Below are positions 1 through 9,297 of a DNA stretch of 64,000 nucleotides, piece by piece. This stretch comes from Bacteroidota bacterium (GTDB lineage: Bacteria > Bacteroidota > Bacteroidia > AKYH767-A > 2013-40CM-41-45): assembly GCA_016713765.1 (NCBI GenBank), contig JADJON010000001.1, forward strand, positions 62,001-126,000, written 5' to 3'. Position 1 is the stretch's first letter; each line of letters starts with the position of its first letter. The position numbers were made by a program, and so were the translations under genes. The notes under the pieces are model-generated. The model did no database searches. It was not told the DNA's origin and saw only the letters and a list, made by a program, of their open reading frames with translations.

Positions 1-1166
1 GCATACTGGTCTTCCAATGCGGAAGCATCCGGAAAGGTGACTGCAAAATCGCGCGCGTGGGATACCGCGAAATCGATGGGTGTTTTGATGAGCGCACCGC
101 GATTGGCTACATCGAAAAAATGTTCACTGCCGAGCAGCGCCTGCAAAGCCGGGATGATCTCGTAATTGTTATTCCGAAAGATATCGGCCAGCGGCTGTAT
201 GACATCCGTCTCGGTCGCGGCGTCAATCTCGTAGTAGACGAAATAGCGGTACAGTTTCCGCGCGATCAGCAAGGCAACCTCCTGCCGTGAGAAGATCATG
301 TCGAGCAGATCGTCGAGTTCATCCTGACCGGCGGTACCACTGCGACCGGCGATGACCGCATTACCGTAATAGGCGGAAAAGACCTTGTCGCTGGTATCGT
401 GGCGATTCGGGTCGAAATAAGCTGTTCCATTCGAGAACGTGATGCGGTATCCAGTGAGCACCTTCGCGGCGTTCTTCACATCATCCTCCGTATAATAAGG
501 CTGACCGGTCGCATCTTTGCCTACCGTAAACAACTCCTGAAGTTCGCGTCCATAATTTTCATCCGGCGCGCTGGCGGTATTCAGGTAGCCGTTCAGGTAG
601 CGCAACATTCCCGGATCGATGGTAACGGCCCGGGTCATGGTCTTGAAATTCCCCAAGGCATGGAGTCGCAAAAGTGCGTTGTTCTGGTAGCCCATTACAG
701 CGTTCCCCAGCGTGGCCGCTTCGGTCACAAAGTGATTGTGCCAGAATAAGACCATTCGTTCCGTGATGCCCGGATCCGGTTGCAGCATCAAGCCGATCCA
801 CCAGGAACGGAACGAGCGCAGGCGTTGTCCGTTCGCCAAGGCATCGTAAGCGGCGTTTACCCACGTTTGCCCGAAGGGCACATTCGGGTCGTTGTAAACC
901 GCGGTAGCAGTATATAAAGGTGGTGAGGGTTGCGTTGCCAGGGGTGTGAGCAGTTCGTTCAAAGCGCCACTCAAGCCAATGGACAGATAATGATCACACT
1001 CGGCCTTCGTTGCTCCGAAACGGGTGCGGCGAAGCAGGTGCTTCACTTCGCTCAGGCTCCAGGCACCGGAGTAAGGCGCAAGCCCGGTTTGTGTGCGGGC
1101 TAGCGGTTCGACAAGTGTTGTTTCGTCGGTTTGCGGCCGACCGGAAAGGAAATCACGACGGTTCAT
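1..1166 (-). CDS. DUF1800 family protein (3' end beyond window)
   Basis: The reverse strand is open from the ATG at 1166 to the window edge, about 388 residues, so the C-terminus is missing. The N-terminus (MNRRDFLSG) resembles a Tat-like leader. The family signatures are visible: WWIGLML, WHNHFVTEA at about residue 140, then NYGRELQELFTVG and a DDVKNAAKVLTGYR segment. These match the DUF1800 family, widespread secreted proteins in Bacteroidota and Planctomycetes whose biochemical role is not established; they often sit next to a DUF1501 gene, which would lie outside the window to the left. The frame is clean, unlike many genes just downstream. Confidence 0.9.
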   Translation of the reverse strand, partial: MNRRDFLSGRPQTDETTLVEPLARTQTGLAPYSGAWSLSEVKHLLRRTRFGATKAECDHYLSIGLSGALNELLTPLATQPSPPLYTATAVYNDPNVPFGQTWVNAAYDALANGQRLRSFRSWWIGLMLQPDPGITERMVLFWHNHFVTEAATLGNAVMGYQNNALLRLHALGNFKTMTRAVTIDPGMLRYLNGYLNTASAPDENYGRELQELFTVGKDATGQPYYTEDDVKNAAKVLTGYRITFSNGTAYFDPNRHDTSDKVFSAYYGNAVIAGRSGTAGQDELDDLLDMIFSRQEVALLIARKLYRYFVYYEIDAATETDVIQPLADIFRNNNYEIIPALQALLGSEHFFDVANRGALIKTPIDFAVSHARDFAVTFPDASALEDQY

Positions 1167-1337
1167 GCGAGTGGGCGAATGTTCCCTAAGACCCGGACAA
1201 ATGGGCAAGGTTTAAGGCTTGAATGAAAGGACGACAGGGATGTTAGCGGAAGGATGAAGATAATGCACAGCGGACAGATTGGATCCAATGATCGATTCGG
1301 GTTTGAACAGATTTATCGTAAAAGAGGCTGTTGTTAC

Positions 1338-2425
1338 GCTCCTCCGGAGCTTGAAATTTCTGTGAATCCATTGTTCTAACGTGTTGGGCCCCTCCGGGGC
1401 TGGGTGGGGTGATGATGAAACGCTTTTGCCCATTTGTTGGAAGACATCATGTAGGCAATATCAAACGGACTGCCGTATTCGGTTCATGATGATCCTTCAC
1501 TGGATACAATCAGCCCCGGAGGGGCCAAATACGTTTGTCGATGGCAAACCCACTACTCCAAAGCTCCGGAGGAGCGTAACAACAGGCCCTTCAGGGTAAC
1601 AACAATTCTTGAGTTCCGTGATTGGATTTTCATCGATGCAGAAATTTCACCCGATCTCAATCGGCACCTTTTATTTCGCTCCTCCGGAGCTTGAAATTTC
1701 TGTGGATCATTATTCCAACGTGTTGGGCCCCTCCGGGGCTGGGTGGGGTGATGACGAAACGCTTTTGCCCATTTGATGGAAGACATCATGTAGGCAATAT
1801 CAAACGGACTGCCGCATTCGGTTCATGATGATCCTTCACTGGATACAATCAGCCCCGGAGGGGCCAAATACGTTTGTCGATGGCAAACCCACTACTCCAA
1901 AGCTCCGGAGGAGCGTAACAATAGGCCCTTCAGGGCAACAACAATTCTTGAGTTCCGTGATTGGATTTTCATCGATGCAGAAATTTCACCCGATCTCAAT
2001 CGGCACCTTTTATTTCGCTCCTCCGGAGATAGAAATTTCTGTGGATCATTATTCCAACATGTTGGGACCCTCCGGGGCTGGGTGGGGTGATGATGAAACG
2101 CTTTTGCCCATTTGTTGGAAGACATCATGTAGGCAATATCAAACGGACTGCTGTATTCGGTTCATGATGATCCTTCACTGGATACAATCAGCCCCGGAGG
2201 GGCCAAATACGTTTGTCGATGGCAAACCCACTATTCCAAAGCTCCGGAGGAGCGTAACAACAGGCTCTTCAGGGCAACAACAATTCTTGAGTTCCGTGAT
2301 TGGATTTTCATCGATGCAGAAATTTCACCCGATCTCAATCGGCACCTTTTTTTTTCGCTCCTCCGGAGCTTGAAATTTCTGTGAATCCATTGTTCTAACA
2401 TGTTGGGCCCTCCGGGGCTGGGTGG
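1338..2425. repeat. Tandem 340-bp array of REP-like inverted motifs (BIME-like)
   Basis: The motif GCTCCTCCGGAGC followed by TTGAAATTTC recurs at 1338, 1678, 2017 and 2357, giving three full units of 339-340 bp and a partial fourth. Each full unit holds two motif pairs in inverted order: GCTCCTCCGGAGC, then GGCCCCTCCGGGGC, then the reverse complements GCCCCGGAGGGGCC and GCTCCGGAGGAGC. A further related motif follows near 2528. Units differ by only a few substitutions and indels, so the amplification is recent. This architecture matches REP/BIME elements mobilised by RAYT transposases, and a RAYT lies 280 bp downstream. No gene is present; the short open frames are by-products of the repeat. 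The interval 2426-2703 holds the last motif and otherwise nothing recognisable. Confidence 0.85.
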
Positions 2426-2703
2426 AGTCAGGTTGTAACGCATATCAGTTCATTAGAATAGATAACAGTTAGAAATTTCGACTCAACTCGCATTTTTTCA
2501 TCTTGACCCTTTCTTCGGACACAATCTGCCCCGGAGGGACTCAACATTATTGTAGTTAGGATTCCTATAATCTAAATATTCCATTGGAGCGATCGCTCAA
2601 CGGAATCGGAAGAATGAAGCATTTAGAATTCTTCTGCTACCTGAATAAAATATCCCGCATTTATGCGGTTGCAACTGGCCGCATCACCCTATTGCTTTGC
2701 AGT

Positions 2704-3132
2704 ATGGCAAACTCCTTTACACAGGTTTACTTACAACTTGTATTTTCCACCTACCGCAGGCAACCATTCATCGCGCAGGAATGGAAGGGCGAACTTCATA
2801 AGTACATCACAGGCATTCTGAAGAATCAACAACAAGTGCCCATCAGGATCAACAGCATGCCCGATCATATCCATATCCTCTTCGGCATGAAACCTCAACG
2901 ATCCATGTCAGAGGTGATCCGGGAAATAAAAGCCGACTCGACCAACTGGGTAAAGAAAAACCGATGGGTGAATGGGAAATTTCGATGGCAGAACGGCTAT
3001 GCGCTCTTCTCCTACTCTCAGTCTCATCTGGATCGTGTCGTCAAGTACATTGAGCGACAAGAATATCACCATCGTTCCATGAAATATGAAGATGAGTACA
3101 CCCGGATTCTGGATCTGTATAAGGGCCTCTAA
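2704..3132 (+). CDS. REP-associated tyrosine transposase (RAYT, IS200-like Y1)
   Basis: 142 residues from the ATG at 2704 (MANSFTQVYLQ). I prefer this start over the one at 2584, because the family always begins with this short beta strand. The protein is a single-domain Y1 HUH transposase: the metal-binding HUH motif is seen in DHIHILFG at about residue 57, and the nucleophilic tyrosine probably lies in VVKYIERQEYHH near residue 120. No accessory TnpB gene is present. RAYT proteins cut and join single-stranded hairpin DNA and are linked to REP palindromes. The neighbouring array of such palindromes is the likely substrate. The frame is intact, so the enzyme may be active. Confidence 0.9.
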   Translation: MANSFTQVYLQLVFSTYRRQPFIAQEWKGELHKYITGILKNQQQVPIRINSMPDHIHILFGMKPQRSMSEVIREIKADSTNWVKKNRWVNGKFRWQNGYALFSYSQSHLDRVVKYIERQEYHHRSMKYEDEYTRILDLYKGL

Positions 3133-3174
3133 TAACTCTTTCGGTGCCGAATCGGAAAAAGTCTTTCTTCCGAC

Positions 3175-3204
3175 TTGACTCGTAAGCGATCAGGCGTATC
3201 TTTG
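3175..3204 (+). promoter_or_regulatory. Orphan Bacteroidota-type promoter
   Basis: TTG at 3175-3177, a 19-nt spacer and TATCTTTG at 3197-3204 match the TTG-N19-TAnnTTTG consensus. No rightward gene follows: the next gene is convergent and ends at 3282. Confidence 0.5.
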
Positions 3205-3281
3205 AGGGAAAAGAAACACATCACCCAAAATAGGTTATTAGGGTGCCCCCCCAAAAGGGCCCGGCGAAAACCTGCAGATCG

Positions 3282-5087
3282 TCACAACTTCTTGTAGACG
3301 CCGCCGCTGGCCAGGAGATCGGCATGGCGGCCGCGTTCGATGATCTCGCCCTGTTGCATGACCAGTATCTCGTCGGCGTGTTGGATGGTGGAAAGGCGGT
3401 GGGCAATGACCAGTACGGTCCGGTTCTCCATCAGGCGGGTGATCGCGTCCTGCACCAGCCGCTCGCTCTCGGTATCGAGCGCCGAGGTGGCTTCGTCGAG
3501 AATGAGGATCGGCGGGTTCTTCAGGATCGCACGGGCGATCGCGATACGCTGCCGCTGGCCACCGCTGAGCTTTCCTCCGCGATCACCGATATTGGTCTGG
3601 TAACCTTCCGGCAAATGCGCTATGAACTCGTGGGCATGCGCAATGGTAGCGGCACGCGTGACGTCTTCGAGCGTGGCATCCGGCATGCCAAAGGCGATGT
3701 TGTTGAATACCGTGTCGTTGAACAGGATGCTCTCCTGGTTCACAATGCCCATCAGTTCGCGGAGGCTTTCCAGGGTGAGCGAACGGATGTCCTGTCCGTC
3801 GATCGTGATACTTCCCTGCTCCAACTCGTAGAAGCGCGGCAGCAAATCGACCAGCGTGGTCTTACCGGATCCGCTTTGTCCGACCAGCGCGATCGTTTTG
3901 CCGCGCGGCACCTCCAGGCTGATGTGCTTCAACACCCAGCCGGTACCGCCCTGGTGATAGGCGAAACTCACATCCCGGTAGGCGATGCGGTCCTTGAAGC
4001 CATCGATGGCGATGGCGCCAGGGCGATCGTGGATCGTGACTTCCGCGTCGAGGATCTTGTTGATGCGTTCGGCCGAGGCGAGTCCTCGTTGCACGTTGCT
4101 ATAAGCTTCCGTAAATGCCTTGGCTGGCGGGATCAATTGGGAAAAGATGGCGATGAACGCGATGAACACACTCGGATCAAGTGTGGCGTCAGCACTCAAC
4201 ACCAGTCGACCGCCGAAGTACATGACAATGACCAATACGACCGCGCCGAGGAACTCCGACAAGGGAGAACTCAGGTCGCGTTTCCGGTAGAGGCGCTTCT
4301 GTAACTTCCGGAAGCGGTTGTTGTTCTCGCGGAACTTGTCGAAGCTAAACTCCTCCGCGGTAAACGCACGGATGATGCGCAATCCGCCCAGCGTCTCTTC
4401 GATGTTGCTCAGCAGGTTGCCCATCTGCTCCTGCGATTTGCCCGATGTCCGCCGCAGGCTTTTCCCGATCTGACCGATGAGGATGCCGGCGATGGGCAAT
4501 AACACAAAAACAAAGAGCGATAGTTGTGGACTCATCAGCACCATGGTGGTGAGGAAGAGGATAACGGTAAGGGGCTCGCGGAAGATCACCTCCAGGGACT
4601 GCATGATGCTCCATTCGATCTCCTGCACGTCGTTGGTCATGCGCGCCATGATGTCGCCTTTTCGTTCGTTGGAGAAATACGAGAGCGGCAGTACCAGGAC
4701 TTTCCCATACAGCTCGTTGCGCAGATCGCGCACCACGCCGGTACGGATCGGCGCCATGAAGTACATGCCGAGGTAACGGAACAAGTTCTTCAACAGGAAC
4801 ATCACCACGACCAGTCCCGAGATCACACTCAGGGCTTCGAGCTTACCGTGCTCGGCCACATACTGGCTGAGGTGATAGTTGAAATTGTTGAGCAGGACCT
4901 TCACCGAAAAAGCCCAGGGCATCTCGGTATAAGTTTGACCCTGACTGAAGAGTACGTTCAGAAAGGGCGCTACCATTGTCAGCGAAAAGAGCGAAAAGAT
5001 CACCGACAACACATTGCACAGGATATTCAGCAGTGCATACGGTTTGTACCCGGTGACCAGCCGCAGGAGCCGAAGGTAGTTTTTCAT
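3282..5087 (-). CDS. ABC transporter, fused permease and ATPase (MsbA/lipid exporter type)
   Basis: 601 residues. The N-terminal half is a six-helix type IV exporter domain (first helix near residues 17-40, coupling stretch RLYRKRDLSSP near residue 260). The C-terminal half is a nucleotide-binding domain with Walker A GQSGSGKTT near residue 400, Q-loop VNQE, signature KLSGGQRQR, Walker B ILILDEATSALD and switch His in VIAHRLS. It would act as an inner-membrane homodimer that flips lipids (lipid A-linked core in MsbA) or exports a drug-like substrate; the sequence alone does not settle which. It is a single gene with its own promoter motif just upstream and no partner gene. Length is normal for the family and the frame is intact. 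Confidence 0.9.
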   Translation of the reverse strand: MKNYLRLLRLVTGYKPYALLNILCNVLSVIFSLFSLTMVAPFLNVLFSQGQTYTEMPWAFSVKVLLNNFNYHLSQYVAEHGKLEALSVISGLVVVMFLLKNLFRYLGMYFMAPIRTGVVRDLRNELYGKVLVLPLSYFSNERKGDIMARMTNDVQEIEWSIMQSLEVIFREPLTVILFLTTMVLMSPQLSLFVFVLLPIAGILIGQIGKSLRRTSGKSQEQMGNLLSNIEETLGGLRIIRAFTAEEFSFDKFRENNNRFRKLQKRLYRKRDLSSPLSEFLGAVVLVIVMYFGGRLVLSADATLDPSVFIAFIAIFSQLIPPAKAFTEAYSNVQRGLASAERINKILDAEVTIHDRPGAIAIDGFKDRIAYRDVSFAYHQGGTGWVLKHISLEVPRGKTIALVGQSGSGKTTLVDLLPRFYELEQGSITIDGQDIRSLTLESLRELMGIVNQESILFNDTVFNNIAFGMPDATLEDVTRAATIAHAHEFIAHLPEGYQTNIGDRGGKLSGGQRQRIAIARAILKNPPILILDEATSALDTESERLVQDAITRLMENRTVLVIAHRLSTIQHADEILVMQQGEIIERGRHADLLASGGVYKKL

Positions 5088-5096
5088 GGGGCGGGG

Positions 5097-5104
5097 TAAA
5101 GGTA
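5097..5104 (-). promoter_or_regulatory. -7 promoter element of the ABC exporter gene
   Basis: On the reverse strand TACCTTTA lies nine bases before the ATG at 5087, close to the Bacteroidota -7 consensus TAnnTTTG, implying a very short or absent leader. Upstream, 5149-5178 carries GGGACGA heptamers. Confidence 0.45.
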
Positions 5105-5392
5105 GGAAAGAAGGGTGTCGGGTTTTGAGTTTCGGGTTCCAGACTAAAGGGACGAGGGACGAGACCGAGTGACGAGGAGGTTTTTATGTTTAGAGTTTCC
5201 TGCCTCTGCATCCGCTACGGCAGTCAGCCGACTAAGGTCGCTTTTTTAGAACGGGACGAGGGCCGATGGAATTGAACCGAGGCTATTTTTTCAACCTTAT
5301 AACATTCAACCTTCAAACAACCCGGAACCCGGCTCGAAACCCGGAACAACCAACTGGCGCATGCCCCGGCCTGCCCTGTCCCGGGAAATCCC

Positions 5393-5400
5393 TACCTTCG
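5393..5400 (+). promoter_or_regulatory. -7 promoter element of rbfA
   Basis: TACCTTCG ends seven bases before the rbfA ATG at 5408. The same octamer stands at similar short distances before pgk and a GT2 gene in this window. Confidence 0.45.
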
Positions 5401-5407
5401 CACCGCG

Positions 5408-5803
5408 ATGGACAGTACCCGACAGCTTAAGTATGCCCGCCTGATTCAGAAGGAGATAGGCGATATTTTTCAGCGGGAAGGCCCGGATTTTTACGGGAAA
5501 GCCTTTGTGACGGTGATGGGCGTTCGGGTGAGTCCCGACCTGGGCATCGCACGTGTGTATCTGAGCGTATTCGGCGCGAAGGATCCGCAAGGGACCATCG
5601 ACCAGATCGAAAGTCACAACAAAGAGATCCGCAAGCGCCTCGGCAACCGGATCCGCCACCAGGCGCGCATCATACCGGAGCTCAAATTCTTCCTCGACGA
5701 TTCCCTCGACTATGCTGAGAAGATTGACAAATTGCTCAGAGATTCGAAAGGGAAGGATGACGAGCGTTCAGTTGATCCGGGTGAAAACAGCAGTGAACAG
5801 TAG
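5408..5803 (+). CDS. rbfA: Ribosome-binding factor A
   Basis: 131 residues. The fold is the single KH-like domain of RbfA: the N-terminal helix RQLKYARLIQKEIGDIF, the strand and turn VTVMGVRVSPDLGIARVYLSVFG, and the C-terminal IPELKFFLDDSLDYAEKIDKLL, the most conserved part of the family. RbfA binds the immature 30S subunit near the 5' end of 16S rRNA and is needed for its maturation, especially in the cold. The stop codon TAG is embedded in GAACAGTAGGCGAATAG, where a heptamer repeat array starts at once. The next gene is on the same strand but is separated by about 125 bp of such repeats. Confidence 0.95.
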   Translation: MDSTRQLKYARLIQKEIGDIFQREGPDFYGKAFVTVMGVRVSPDLGIARVYLSVFGAKDPQGTIDQIESHNKEIRKRLGNRIRHQARIIPELKFFLDDSLDYAEKIDKLLRDSKGKDDERSVDPGENSSEQ

Positions 5804-5927
5804 GCGAATAGCGAATAGCGAATAGAAGATACGGAGATCCAGAATAAACTCGAAACTCGAAACCCGAAACGGGAAACCCACAACCCCCTTCCTCGTCCCT
5901 CGGTCTCGCCCCTCGCCCCTTTATCAA
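5804..5927. repeat. Heptamer-repeat spacer between rbfA and a methyltransferase
   Basis: The spacer reads CGAATAG three to four times from 5802, then words of the type AAACTCG/AAACCCG (5845-5885), then CCTCGTCCCTCGG and related pyrimidine-rich words up to 5917, ten bases before the ATG. All blocks have a seven-base period although the words differ. Confidence 0.75.
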
Positions 5928-6750
5928 ATGCAGTACGATCCCATCAAACGCTCTCTCGGCAATGTCTTTAACAAGACGCCGTTCCTGCGGAAGATCTTTT
6001 ACCGAATGCTTGACCTACTGCTGTTGCGGGCCTGGCATGTCCACAAGGAACTTCGTTCGCTGACGCCTGAATTGCTCCGCCGGGAGCGGGACGGTGGTGT
6101 GCAGGTGCTGGATGCCGGCGCGGGGTTCGGACAATACAGCTACTGGATCAACCGTAAGCATCCGGCCTGGAACATCCTGGCACTGGACGTCAAAGACGAA
6201 CAGGTAGCCGATTGCAACCGCTTCTTTTCCGCCATCGGCGCGAAAAATGTCCGCTTCGAAGTGGGCGACCTCACGACCTACGTGAAAGCCGGCACCTACG
6301 ACCTGATCGTCTGCGTCGACGTGATGGAACACATCGAACCGGATGTGCAGGTATTTCGCAACTACCATGCTTCCATGAAAAACGGCGGCGTGTTGCTGAT
6401 CTCGACGCCTTCGGACCAGGGGTGGCAGCGACGTACACGGAGAAGGCGAAGCCTCGTTCATCGAAGAACACGTACGCGACGGATACAACATCGGCGAGAT
6501 CGCCGAAAAACTGCGCAGCGCGGGCTTTTCCAGGATCGAAGCACGGTACCAGTACGGCAGTCCGGGCAAGATCTCCTGGCGACTGTCGATGAAGTACCCG
6601 ATCCAGTTGCTGGGTGTGAGCAAACTCTTCTTCATCATCATCCCGTTCTATTACCTCATCGCCTACCCCATCGCTTATGTGCTGAACTGGGCCGATGTAT
6701 CCGGTAATCACAAAACCGGCACCGGCCTGATCGTGAAAGCCTGGAAGTAA
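5928..6750 (+). pseudogene. Class I SAM-dependent methyltransferase, one frameshift
   Basis: Residues 1-165 read cleanly to ISTPSDQG. An extra G in the run GGGG near 6420 then shifts the frame, and the adjacent frame continues with GSDVHGEGEASFIEEHVRDG to the TAA at 6750. Removing one G restores about 273 residues. Motif I is VLDAGAGFGQYS (about residue 64), followed by ILALDVK and the acidic DLIVCVDVMEHIE, the pattern of Methyltransf_11/25 enzymes. The C-terminus carries a hydrophobic segment (FFIIIPFYYLIAYPIAYVL), so the protein may be membrane-associated. The substrate cannot be told. Because homopolymer indels abound in this part of the window, a sequencing error is likelier than true decay. 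Confidence 0.8.
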
Positions 6751-6783
6751 GGCGGCTGGGATTCGTATCTTCACCGGGTCAGC

Positions 6784-7738
6784 ATGCGCCTGCCCCTTTT
6801 CATCGCCCGACGGTATTTCTTTTCCCGACGCTCCCAGCGCGCGGTGAATATCATCTCGATGATATCGGTCACCGGTATCTCGATCGGTACGGCGGCACTG
6901 ATCGTGGTGCTTTCCGTATTCAACGGCTTCGAAGATCTTATTCTCCGACTCTACAATTCCTTTGATCCCGATATCAAGATCGAAGCCGCATCGGGTAAAC
7001 GGATCGATCCTCTCGTGTTGCCTGTGCTCGCTGCTCGTCCCGGAGGAAGCTTTCAACCGCCGCTTCCTGGCGCCGTCCGGGGTGTTCGCCGTGCAACAGG
7101 AATACGACGAGAAATATGTGATCGTACCGATCGGATTCGCGCGGGAGATTCTGGAAGACGAAAAGGCGCTGACCAGCTACGAGATCGGACTGAAGCCGGG
7201 AGCCGATAAGGAACAGGTTACTGCCGAGGTGAAGCGTCTGGCCGGTGACAACTACCGGGTGCGCGACCGGGAAGCGCAGCACGCGTTGCTGCATAAGATC
7301 ATGCGCTCGGAAAAGTGGGCCGTGTTCCTGATCCTGACCTTCATCCTGATCATCGCCACCTTCAACATGGTCGCATCGCTGACCATGCTCGTCATCGAGA
7401 AACGCGAGGATATCGCCGTGCTGCACAGCCTGGGAGCCGACCTACCCGCTTTGCAACGCATTTTTCTGCTCGACGGTTTGTTCATCACACTGCTCGGCTG
7501 CGGGATCGGCATGGTGCTGGGGTTTGTCGTTTGCTACTTGCAGGAACGGTTCGGACTGATCGGCCTCGGCGGAAGCGGTGCATTTGTGATCGACAGTTAT
7601 CCGGTCAAAGTGCAACTTCCCGACGCATTCTACGTTTTCCTGACGGTGTTGGCCATCGGTTTCGTGGCCTCCTGGTACCCTGCCCGGAAACTGGTGGCGA
7701 GGAGCCTGAACCTGCGGTTGGTGGCGGCGGATGAGTGA
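6784..7738 (+). pseudogene. FtsX-like permease of the LolC/LolE family, internally deleted and frameshifted
   Basis: The N-terminal part (MRLPLFIARRYFFSRRSQRAVN..., first membrane helix ISVTGISIGTAALIVVLSVF) reads in one frame to about 7020. The rest, from FNRRFLAPSGVFAVQQEYD to the end, lies in another frame. The C-terminal half has the FtsX domain: three helices around FLILTFILIIATFNMVASL, LFITLLGCGIGMVLGFVVCYL and FYVFLTVLAIGFVASWYPA. LolC/E proteins have about 400 residues; here only about 320 codons are present. The periplasmic domain has therefore lost roughly 80 codons besides the shift. The normal role would be releasing lipoproteins from the inner membrane with LolD. Deletion in the genome and assembly collapse are both possible. 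Confidence 0.75.
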
Positions 7739-8076
7739 GAGAGGGACGTGGGGCGAGGGACGAGGGACGAGGGACGAGAGTTGCGAGTTCCGAGTCCGGG
7801 TTCCGGGTTCGGGGGTCGAATTAAGGAGGGGGCGTGGGGCGAGGACGTGGGAGTGGGCGGAGGGAACGGGGGCGAGACCGAGGATTGATGTACGAGCGTT
7901 TATTCAACACATATACACATATTAGTGCGACCATCTTTATTCGTAACCGCGTTTGGCAGTAGGCGGTTTACGGATTGTTTAGGGCACTCCTTCCTCGTCC
8001 ATCGTCTCAACTTACTTCGGCTTCGCTCCTCGTCTCTCCCTTCCTCGTCCCTCGCCCCTCGTCCCTCGTCCCTTCC
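7739..8076. repeat. Heptamer-repeat spacer
   Basis: From the stop codon onward the plus strand reads GGGACGA words (7743-7785), then GTTCCGGGTTCGG-type words, then GGGGCGAGG. After a short unique stretch (7885-7975, with GGCAGTAGGCGG) it ends in CCTCGTCCCTCG words that run to within four bases of the next ATG. Words after the stop are purine-rich and words before the start are their reverse complements. Confidence 0.7.
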
Positions 8077-9297
8077 ATGACCCAACGGTACTTCCCTATT
8101 CTGCTTCTCCTCCTGCTGGCGACCGTTCATCTGAACGCGCAGTCGGGTTGTACGGATCCTATGGCGACGAATTACGATCCGACGGCCGTGGTGAATGACG
8201 GGTCCTGCGTTTATCCGGTGACCTCGCTGTCGTTGAGTCCGGTGACGGATCTGACTACACCGCTGCTGGATGAAAACTCCGGGTTGTTGTATCTCGACGG
8301 ACAACTCTGGTTGCACGTGGACGATCTCGACACGAATCTATACCGGATCGACACCACGAACAGCACGGTACTGGAAAGTCTGCCGGTGCGCAACGCCTGG
8401 AACTACGATTGGGAAGACATCAGCTCCGACAGCCAGTACGTGTACGTCGGGGATGTGGGCAACAATGTCGGCTCGCGAACCAACCTGTCGATCCTCCGCT
8501 TCGACAAGGCGCAACTCTCGTCGGGCGCGGGTTATGTACAGGTCGATACGATCCGCTTCAGCTACGCCGATCAAACCGATTTCACTCCAGCGCTCGACAA
8601 CACCCGCTTCGACTGCGAAGCCTTTGTGGTGGTGGACGATACCCTTCACCTCTTCTCGAAGGACTGGGTGACGAAACGGACGCGGCGCTACAAATTGCCG
8701 GCGCAACCGGGCACCTACTCCATTGCTCCCGTCGACAGCCTGGAAGCGAACGGGCTCATCACCTCCGCAGCACGCAGCGCGGACGGCGCGATCGTGTTGC
8801 TGGGCTATGACAATGTGATACCGGCACCCTGCTTTCTGTGGTTGCTCTTCGACTACCCCGGCACCGACTTTTTCGCAGGCAACAAACGTCGCTTCTCGCT
8901 GGGCAGCGCGGTAACGGCCGGACAAGTGGAAGGCATCTGCTTCACCGACAACCGCAGCGGTTTCGTGAGCAACGAACGCTTTCAGCAGATCGTGAACGTC
9001 CCGCCACGGCTGAAGCGGTTCGACATCAGCGCGTACATCACGGCTCCGATCACTGCGATTGACGATGGCGGACTTCGTCAGCTCCGCCTGCTCGCCACAC
9101 CTAACGGTTATGTGCTGGAACATGCCGGTATACAGGGCGAGTTCTCGCTGGTGAATCTGTCCGGAAGAAAATGCAGAGAGGAACGACTGGGACAGGGAAG
9201 CACGCGCATCGAGCGCGACCGGCTCAGCAGCGGCGCTTATCTGTTGACGGTTCGATCAGCGAACGGATCCAGCAGGACATTTCGGATTGTTTTCTAG
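8077..9297 (+). CDS. Secreted protein with C-terminal T9SS sorting tail
   Basis: 406 residues from the ATG at 8077, chosen because it starts the signal peptide (RYFPILLLLLLATVHLNAQ); the 34 upstream codons are translated repeat. After the signal comes a cysteine-bounded motif GCTDPMATNYDP..NDGSC, frequent in secreted Bacteroidota proteins. A beta-propeller-like region follows (LDGQLWLHVDDL, YVYVGDVGNN, DDTLHLFSKDW). The end (about 330-406) looks like a type IX sorting domain: GEFSLVNLSGRKC, LSSGAYLLTVRSANGSSRTFRIVF. It is predicted to be exported by Sec, then by T9SS to the surface. The function of the propeller is unknown. The TAG stop runs into GTGAACAGTAGGCAG repeats. Confidence 0.8.
   Translation: MTQRYFPILLLLLLATVHLNAQSGCTDPMATNYDPTAVVNDGSCVYPVTSLSLSPVTDLTTPLLDENSGLLYLDGQLWLHVDDLDTNLYRIDTTNSTVLESLPVRNAWNYDWEDISSDSQYVYVGDVGNNVGSRTNLSILRFDKAQLSSGAGYVQVDTIRFSYADQTDFTPALDNTRFDCEAFVVVDDTLHLFSKDWVTKRTRRYKLPAQPGTYSIAPVDSLEANGLITSAARSADGAIVLLGYDNVIPAPCFLWLLFDYPGTDFFAGNKRRFSLGSAVTAGQVEGICFTDNRSGFVSNERFQQIVNVPPRLKRFDISAYITAPITAIDDGGLRQLRLLATPNGYVLEHAGIQGEFSLVNLSGRKCREERLGQGSTRIERDRLSSGAYLLTVRSANGSSRTFRIVF

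Noticed and set aside
1825..2373. 182-codon open frame in the tandem array
   Set aside because: It repeats with the 340-bp unit, has no initiation context and encodes the reverse complement of structural motifs, so it is a by-product.
1338..2425. CRISPR array
   Set aside because: The units are 340 bp with inverted motifs and nearly identical throughout, without short repeats and unique spacers or cas genes.
3243..4304. 353-codon rightward open frame opposite the ABC exporter
   Set aside because: It is antisense to a gene with complete ABC motifs; its composition follows the complement of high-GC codons and shows no domain.
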